From NCBI GenBank assembly GCA_017527625.1, contig JAFXPV010000039.1, positions 1-10,668 on the forward strand: a stretch of DNA of 10,668 nucleotides, read 5' to 3'. The number at the start of each line of letters is the position of its first letter. Positions within the stretch are counted from its first letter, which is position 1. This document shows positions 6,734-10,668 of this stretch, one piece after another. The stretch is from Bacteroidales bacterium. GTDB taxonomy: Bacteria; Bacteroidota; Bacteroidia; Bacteroidales; UBA932. The notes under the pieces were generated by a model. The model ran no database searches and was not told the DNA's origin. It worked only from the letters and a program-made list of their open reading frames with translations. Made by a program: the position numbers and the translations under genes.

Positions 6734-7170
6734 TATTCTGTTTCTTCTTCGACCGGTGGTGCGGCCTGGTGGCGGCCTCTCCTCCTTCCGGCCCTCTTGT
6801 CTTCAGGCTCTTCGACGTTCATTCCCACCTCCTCCGTAGCTTCGGCGACCTCATAGGCCTTGGCTTCCTTTTCGAAGCGGTCGTGAGCTTTCTTGAAGAT
6901 TTCCTTGAACGTAACGGGGTCGTTCAGGTAATAGTCGATGGAGGTGTTGAAATCCTCTGCCGTGAAGCCGTACTGCTCGAAAACAGCCCCATAGACGGAT
7001 GTCGTGTCAGCCATCACCGAATAGCCGCCATCATTCTCTATCTGCGCGTCCAGCAAGTACATATCGTGGAGTATCAGGGCCATCTTGTTGGGAGATATGG
7101 GCGCTTTACGGGAGCAGCCCGACAGGACGAGGACGGCGACGAGCGATATGTACAGACATCTTCTAAACAT
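6733..7170 (-). CDS. Probable DUF4296-type lipoprotein
   Basis: A 145-residue protein starting at the ATG at 7170. Its N-terminus is a lipoprotein signal: MFRRC, a hydrophobic run, then the lipobox LSGC with the lipidated cysteine at residue 19, so it is probably anchored to the inner or outer membrane. Residues 24-105 resemble DUF4296 domains of Bacteroidota: an MALILHDMYLLDAQIE helix, a conserved YGAVFEQYGFTAEDFNTSIDYYL segment (60-82), then a charged helix. The function of the family is unknown. The tail (108-145) is low-complexity, with acidic stretches around a basic patch, RAGRRRGRH at 126-134. A GTG at 7200 would extend the protein by ten residues, but that would put extra hydrophobic residues before the basic signal region and overlap the promoter, so the ATG is preferred. 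It leads into deoC. Confidence 0.75.
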   Translation of the reverse strand: MFRRCLYISLVAVLVLSGCSRKAPISPNKMALILHDMYLLDAQIENDGGYSVMADTTSVYGAVFEQYGFTAEDFNTSIDYYLNDPVTFKEIFKKAHDRFEKEAKAYEVAEATEEVGMNVEEPEDKRAGRRRGRHQAAPPVEEETE

Positions 7171-7174
7171 ATTA

Positions 7175-7202
7175 CAAATGTAATAAAAAAATAGGTGCAC
7201 AA
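7175..7202 (-). promoter_or_regulatory. Putative promoter of the DUF4296-like gene and deoC
   Basis: On the minus strand, TACATTTG at 7182-7175 matches TAnnTTTG exactly, with TTG at 7202-7200 after a 17-base spacer, a little short. The predicted start falls at about 7171, next to the ATG at 7170, which would make the transcript leaderless. Confidence 0.45.
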
Positions 7203-7206
7203 TTAG

Positions 7207-7214
7207 TATCTTTG
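7207..7214 (+). promoter_or_regulatory. Putative purD promoter -7 box
   Basis: TATCTTTG matches TAnnTTTG exactly. The predicted start near 7218 gives a leader of about 24 nt before the purD ATG at 7242. No TTG is visible at the usual upstream distance, where the sequence is an A-rich run. No purine riboswitch-like structure fits in so short a leader. Confidence 0.5.
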
Positions 7215-7241
7215 TGCGTTTAGAAAAGCATAATCTGATAT

Positions 7242-8528
7242 ATGAACGTACTGGTCATCGGAGGCGGCGGACGCGAACACGCCATAGCCTGGAAAATCAA
7301 TCAAAGCCGCATTGAGCACAATCTGTTCTGTCTTCCCGGCAATCCCGGCACTGCCGCATTTGCCACCAACATCCCCGGCAAGGTCACGGACTTCGCGCTG
7401 GTGAAAGAGACCGTCCTGTCAAAGGCCATCGACCTTGTCGTCGTCGGCCCCGAGGTTCCGCTGGTCGAGGGCATCACCGACTTCCTTGCCGCCGAAGTGC
7501 CGGCCGTCAAGGTTATCGGCCCGTCAAAGCAGGGTGCGATGCTCGAAGGCAGCAAGGACTTCGCGAAGGATTTTATGACCAGGCACGGCATCCCCACCGC
7601 CAGGTACGCTACATTCACCGCAGAAAGCTATGACGACGCGTGCACCTTCCTCGGCGGAATGGAGCCTCCCTACGTACTTAAGGCCGACGGCCTTGCAGCA
7701 GGCAAGGGCGTGCTTATCGTAGATGACCTCCAGCAGGCCAAGGCTCTGCTGAAAGACATATTCGACGGCAAGTTCGGCGACGCCGGAGCCAAGGTGGTCA
7801 TCGAGCAGTTCCTCGACGGCATCGAGATGTCCGCTTTCGTGCTCACCGACGGCAAGGACTACCTGCTACTGCCCGAGGCCAAGGACTACAAACGCATCGG
7901 GGACGGCGACACAGGCCTCAATACCGGCGGAATGGGATCTGTCAGCCCCGTATGCTTCGCCGACGAAGCGTTTATGGAGAAGGTCCGCAGCCGCATCATC
8001 GAGCCCACCATCGCAGGCATAGCCAAGGACAGCCTCGACTACAAAGGCTTCATATTCTTCGGCCTTATGAACTGCGGCGGAGACCCTTATGTCATTGAGT
8101 ACAATGTCAGGATGGGCGACCCCGAGACCGAGTCGGTAATGACCAGGATCAAGAGCGACCTGCTGGAACACCTCATAGCCTGCGGCGAAGGCCGTCTCGC
8201 CGACGAAGAGATAGTCATATCGCAAGAGGCTGCCGTCACCGTGATAATCGCTTCCGGCGGCTACCCCGAGGAATATAAATCTCACTACCAGATTATGGGC
8301 AATGCCAGCAAGGGAGCCCACGTCTTCCACTGCGGCACAGCCTACGAGGACGGATTCATCGTAAGTGCCGGAGGAAGGGTGCTGGCCGTCACTGCCAATG
8401 CCCCTGACATCGCACAAGCCCGCGAAGACGCATACGACGCTGTCGGCAATATCTTCTTCACTGACTGCTATTATCGCAACGACATAGCCTGCGACCTGCT
8501 TTCGCTCGAAGGCGGGGATGAAGACTGA
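7242..8528 (+). CDS. purD: Phosphoribosylamine-glycine ligase (GAR synthetase)
   Basis: PurD joins glycine to phosphoribosylamine using ATP, the second step of de novo purine synthesis. The 428-residue protein has normal length and ATP-grasp architecture. The N-domain begins with VIGGGGREHAIAWK (5-18), and VVVGPEVPLVEGI lies at 66-78. The ATP-grasp loop KADGLAAGKGV is at 147-157. The family block PEAKDYKRIGDGDTGLNTGGMGS spans 211-233, and the metal-binding EYNVRMGDPETE is at 286-297 (E286 and N288 as ligands). The C-terminal domain includes ASGGYPEEY (337-345) and GGRVLAVTA (377-385). Its TGA overlaps the ATG of the downstream membrane protein (TGATG), implying coupled translation. Confidence 0.97.
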   Translation: MNVLVIGGGGREHAIAWKINQSRIEHNLFCLPGNPGTAAFATNIPGKVTDFALVKETVLSKAIDLVVVGPEVPLVEGITDFLAAEVPAVKVIGPSKQGAMLEGSKDFAKDFMTRHGIPTARYATFTAESYDDACTFLGGMEPPYVLKADGLAAGKGVLIVDDLQQAKALLKDIFDGKFGDAGAKVVIEQFLDGIEMSAFVLTDGKDYLLLPEAKDYKRIGDGDTGLNTGGMGSVSPVCFADEAFMEKVRSRIIEPTIAGIAKDSLDYKGFIFFGLMNCGGDPYVIEYNVRMGDPETESVMTRIKSDLLEHLIACGEGRLADEEIVISQEAAVTVIIASGGYPEEYKSHYQIMGNASKGAHVFHCGTAYEDGFIVSAGGRVLAVTANAPDIAQAREDAYDAVGNIFFTDCYYRNDIACDLLSLEGGDED

Positions 8529-9517
8529 TGGACGCCCGCCACGACATAAGCCGGTTCACAGTCCCCCTTTCCGTCGCTGCGCTGCTTCTGCTTGCGAGCC
8601 TTGCCTACTTGCCCTGCACCGACGTCGACACGCTCAGATACTCCCTTGTGGGCCAGTACCTGCGCTTTGACTGGTTCTACGACATCCCGGCACTCTCCAA
8701 GATTGCCGCACTGCTGCTGCTCGCAGCGTTCCCCAGGATGTTCTACATTTTTGACAGGCGTTATCCGCTGAGGCTCTCCACTCGTTTCCCGATTCTGTTT
8801 TCCGTGCTGGTCCTCTCCTGCAGGGACGCGCTCAGCCTGGGTTCCATACATATAGCAGCCTTTTTCCTGACCTGGGCGGTATATTACAGTTTCAGAGCTT
8901 CGCTGGAGACCTACGACGCCGACAATCCCTTCCTTTCGATGCTGTTGCTGTCCACTGCCTCACTGTTCTTCGTTCCGCTGGTGTGGATGGCTCCTCTGAT
9001 AGCGCTGCTCGACAACAATGATTCCGCACAGAAAGGCAAGACAATCATAGGCTCCATAATCGGTCTGCTGCTGCCGATAGTCTTCGTTGTCGGCATACAT
9101 ACAATGGCCACAGGATTCACGAATATTCTGGAGCCAGCCACAAGATATCTGGAGATGGCAGTCGACATCGACTGGGGCCTGCCCCTGGTGCAGCAGTCCG
9201 CCACAGTGCTTAAGGTTCTGCTTCTGGCAGTCGCCCTGATATGGGCCTCCATCCTGTTCCTGACGGTGTTCAACACTCTCGACGTGACGGCGGAGAGATG
9301 CCACATCCGCTGCATCCTATACGGGATATGGCTTGCCGCCACAGCCCTGGTTTTCGGCAGTTCCCTCGGCTCCCTTCCCTGGATGCTTGCCCTGATGCCA
9401 CTGTCATTCTTCCTGTTCGCCTTCTTCGGCAAGGTGACACACAAAAGGATCGGCATATTCCTGCTGACCCTGCTGCTGATGGTGATTGTAGCTGAAAGAG
9501 TAGTTATCCTGCTGTAG
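8528..9517 (+). CDS. Polytopic membrane protein of unknown function
   Basis: I do not recognise this 329-residue protein with certainty. It is strongly hydrophobic, with about nine or ten likely membrane segments near residues 11-29, 55-75, 84-98, 105-121, 135-160, 172-193, 225-247, 258-277, 281-301 and 308-327. There is no signal peptide cleavage site and no obvious catalytic motif. Short charged loops (RFDWFYD at 46-52, DRRYPLR at 76-82, SLETYDADN at 125-133, DNNDSAQKGK at 162-171) connect the segments. The SLFFVPLVWMAPL segment near 145-157 and the position after purD loosely recall DUF6427-type membrane proteins of Bacteroidota; that is inference only. The ATG overlaps the purD stop, so it is very likely expressed with purD. 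It converges on fabG with a five-base gap. Confidence 0.8.
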   Translation: MDARHDISRFTVPLSVAALLLLASLAYLPCTDVDTLRYSLVGQYLRFDWFYDIPALSKIAALLLLAAFPRMFYIFDRRYPLRLSTRFPILFSVLVLSCRDALSLGSIHIAAFFLTWAVYYSFRASLETYDADNPFLSMLLLSTASLFFVPLVWMAPLIALLDNNDSAQKGKTIIGSIIGLLLPIVFVVGIHTMATGFTNILEPATRYLEMAVDIDWGLPLVQQSATVLKVLLLAVALIWASILFLTVFNTLDVTAERCHIRCILYGIWLAATALVFGSSLGSLPWMLALMPLSFFLFAFFGKVTHKRIGIFLLTLLLMVIVAERVVILL

Positions 9518-9527
9518 AAAAGCTACA
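9487..9527. repeat. Inverted repeats at the membrane protein/fabG convergent junction
   Basis: TGTAGCT at 9487-9493 pairs with AGCTACA at 9521-9527 (7 bp, 27-base loop). A competing hairpin uses TGTAG at 9513-9517 with the same CTACA arm (5 bp, 5-base loop). Together they span both stop codons. Neither strand has a T run after the stem, so an ordinary intrinsic terminator is not evident. Confidence 0.3.
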
Positions 9528-10266
9528 TTGCGATGCCGCCGTCGACGGCGATTACCTGCCCTGTAACATAAGACGCCATATCACTGGCCAGGAAAAGGCA
9601 CGCCTGGGCCACATCCTGCGGAGTTCCGCCCCTGCGCAGGGGGATTCTGGCCTCCCAGGCCTGCAAAGTCTCGGCGGGCATAGCTGCGGTCATATCTGTC
9701 CTGATGAAGCCGGGGGCCACGACATTGACCCTGACGCCCCTTGAACCTACTTCCATAGCCACCGACTTCGCAAGGCCGATGAGACCCGCCTTGGAGGCAG
9801 CGTAATTGCTCTGCCCCGCATTGCCGTGGATGCCCACCACTGAACTGATGTTGACAATCGAGCCGCAGCGGTTGCGCAGCATCGAAGGCAGCACGGCGTG
9901 GGTATAGTTGAAGGCACTCTTGAGGTTGGTGGCAATCACTGCGTCCCACTGGGCTTCGTCCATCCTCATCGTCAGGCCGTCCCTCGTTATGCCTGCGTTA
10001 TTGACGAGGATGTCAATCCTTGAGAATTCCGACAGCACCTGCTCCACCACCTTCGCAGCGCCTTCAAAGTCGGTTGCGTCGGAGCGGATGGCAAGCACCT
10101 TTACGCCGCAGGCTTCCAGCTCGCGCCTGGTTTCCATCGCTGCCGCTTCTGAAGTGAGATATGTGAAGGCTATGTCGGCGCCTTCGCCGGCGAACTTGAG
10201 GGCGATCGCCTTGCCGATTCCTTTTGCGGCTCCGGTTATCAGTGCGGTTTTGTTCTCCAGTAACAT
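9523..10266 (-). CDS. fabG: 3-oxoacyl-[acyl-carrier-protein] reductase FabG
   Basis: FabG reduces 3-oxoacyl-ACP to 3-hydroxyacyl-ACP with NADPH in type II fatty acid synthesis. It is a 247-residue short-chain dehydrogenase of normal length. The cofactor motif TGAAKGIG is at 11-18 and NNAG at 89-92. The catalytic set is N114, S142 (NISSVVG), Y155 and K159 (YAASK). PGFIRTDM (185-192) and the C-terminal GQVIAVDGGIAM fit FabG better than other short-chain dehydrogenases, as does NYAASKAGLIGLAKS. A closely related reductase with another substrate cannot be fully excluded. It starts five bases after the rimO stop, so the two are probably co-transcribed from a promoter outside the window. Confidence 0.9.
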   Translation of the reverse strand: MLLENKTALITGAAKGIGKAIALKFAGEGADIAFTYLTSEAAAMETRRELEACGVKVLAIRSDATDFEGAAKVVEQVLSEFSRIDILVNNAGITRDGLTMRMDEAQWDAVIATNLKSAFNYTHAVLPSMLRNRCGSIVNISSVVGIHGNAGQSNYAASKAGLIGLAKSVAMEVGSRGVRVNVVAPGFIRTDMTAAMPAETLQAWEARIPLRRGGTPQDVAQACLFLASDMASYVTGQVIAVDGGIAM

Positions 10267-10271
10267 AGTGA

Positions 10272-10668
10272 CTATATGAATTGCGCCGTCAGGTCGTATT
10301 CGTCGGCGGCTGTTATCTTGACGTTCCTGAACTGTCCCCGCATCGCGGCCGGCACGGCTACGGCCGGAATGAGTATCTCTCCGTCCACGTCGACGGATTC
10401 CTTCTCGCTGCGGGCGTGTACCATCCCGTCGCTGAATCCGTCCACGAGCACTCTTTCGACAGTCCCCACCCTGCTTTCATTGTATTCGAGGGAGATGCCG
10501 CTCTGGAGCTCCATCAGGGTGTCATACCGCTCCTGCTTGACCCTCGGGGAAACGGAATCCTTGAAATTCAGGGCTCCGTAGGTATTTTCCTCCTCGCTGT
10601 AAGTGAAGGCTCCCAGACGTTCGAAGCGGTACTCGCGCACGAAGTCGAGCAGGTCACGGAACTCCCTC
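10272..10668 (-). CDS. rimO: Ribosomal protein S12 methylthiotransferase RimO, C-terminal part (cut by window edge)
   Basis: RimO is a radical-SAM iron-sulfur enzyme that adds a methylthio group to the conserved aspartate of ribosomal protein S12. Only the last 131 residues are visible; the frame is open to the right edge, so the iron-sulfur motifs lie outside. The visible start reads REFRDLLDFVREYRFERLGAF, followed by TYSEEENT, VKQERYDTLMELQSGISLE, then a TRAM domain of about 70 residues with VDVDGEILI and the family ending VKITAADEYDLTAQFI. The RF(D/E)RLGxFxYSxEExT motif separates RimO from the tRNA enzymes MiaB and MtaB. An internal GTG at 10640 is not the true start because the conserved frame continues upstream. 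Confidence 0.92.
   Translation of the reverse strand, partial: REFRDLLDFVREYRFERLGAFTYSEEENTYGALNFKDSVSPRVKQERYDTLMELQSGISLEYNESRVGTVERVLVDGFSDGMVHARSEKESVDVDGEILIPAVAVPAAMRGQFRNVKITAADEYDLTAQFI

Noticed and set aside
6412..7194. 260-residue plus-strand frame across deoC and the DUF4296-like gene
   Set aside because: It is a codon-register shadow of both minus-strand genes, and both of those have clear family motifs or a lipobox.
7171..7200. GTG start at 7200 for the DUF4296-like lipoprotein
   Set aside because: It would add hydrophobic residues before the basic signal region and run through the apparent -7 box; the ATG at 7170 gives a textbook lipoprotein signal.
7183..7241. Purine riboswitch upstream of purD
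   Set aside because: The leader from the predicted start is only about 24 nt, too short for a riboswitch, and no conserved core is seen.
7866..8417. 183-residue frame antisense to purD
   Set aside because: It is in codon register with purD and has no recognisable features; it is a composition artefact.
1..10668. A defence island, mobile element, CRISPR array or novel gene cluster
   Set aside because: I looked for repeats, transposase, integrase, toxin or nuclease motifs and atypical composition. All twelve genes fit a housekeeping region with even codon use, and no such signal was found.

Overview
The window looks like an ordinary housekeeping stretch of a GC-rich member of the Bacteroidales or a close relative (phylum Bacteroidota). 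Three things support this. The protein set is Bacteroidota-like: long-form DeoC, a DUF4296-type lipoprotein, a DUF6807/PmoA-like secreted protein, and GlnRS and RimO of this type. Start codons mostly lack Shine-Dalgarno sequences. Every divergent intergenic gap carries matches to the Bacteroidota -7 promoter box TAnnTTTG. There is no mobile element, CRISPR array, rRNA or tRNA, and no gene-free gap longer than about 75 bases.

Layout. (1) 1-680, minus: N-terminal part of recG, running off the left edge. (2) 738-2266, plus: pdxA and rnhA, overlapping by one base, divergent from recG across 57 bp. (3) 4090-2272, minus: yicC, then a secreted DUF6807-like protein one base downstream. (4) 4166-5833, plus: glnS, divergent from yicC across 75 bp. 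(5) 7170-5830, minus: a DUF4296-like lipoprotein, then deoC. (6) 7242-9517, plus: purD, then an unrecognised polytopic membrane protein overlapping it by one base, divergent from the lipoprotein. (7) 10668-9523, minus: C-terminal part of rimO (running off the right edge), then fabG five bases later.

Functions are basic metabolism and information processing: vitamin B6 synthesis (pdxA), purine synthesis (purD), deoxynucleoside catabolism (deoC), fatty acid synthesis (fabG), tRNA charging (glnS), RNA decay (yicC), ribosome modification (rimO), and R-loop and fork maintenance (recG, rnhA). The two genes of uncertain role are the DUF6807-like protein and the membrane protein after purD.

The organisation is more notable than the gene content. 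Genes alternate as divergent pairs with very short shared promoter regions, where oppositely directed promoters overlap. Between them are convergent pairs with gaps of five bases or fewer, or overlapping stop codons, leaving no room for ordinary terminators. I found no convincing undescribed system; the findings are modest regulatory and context observations.
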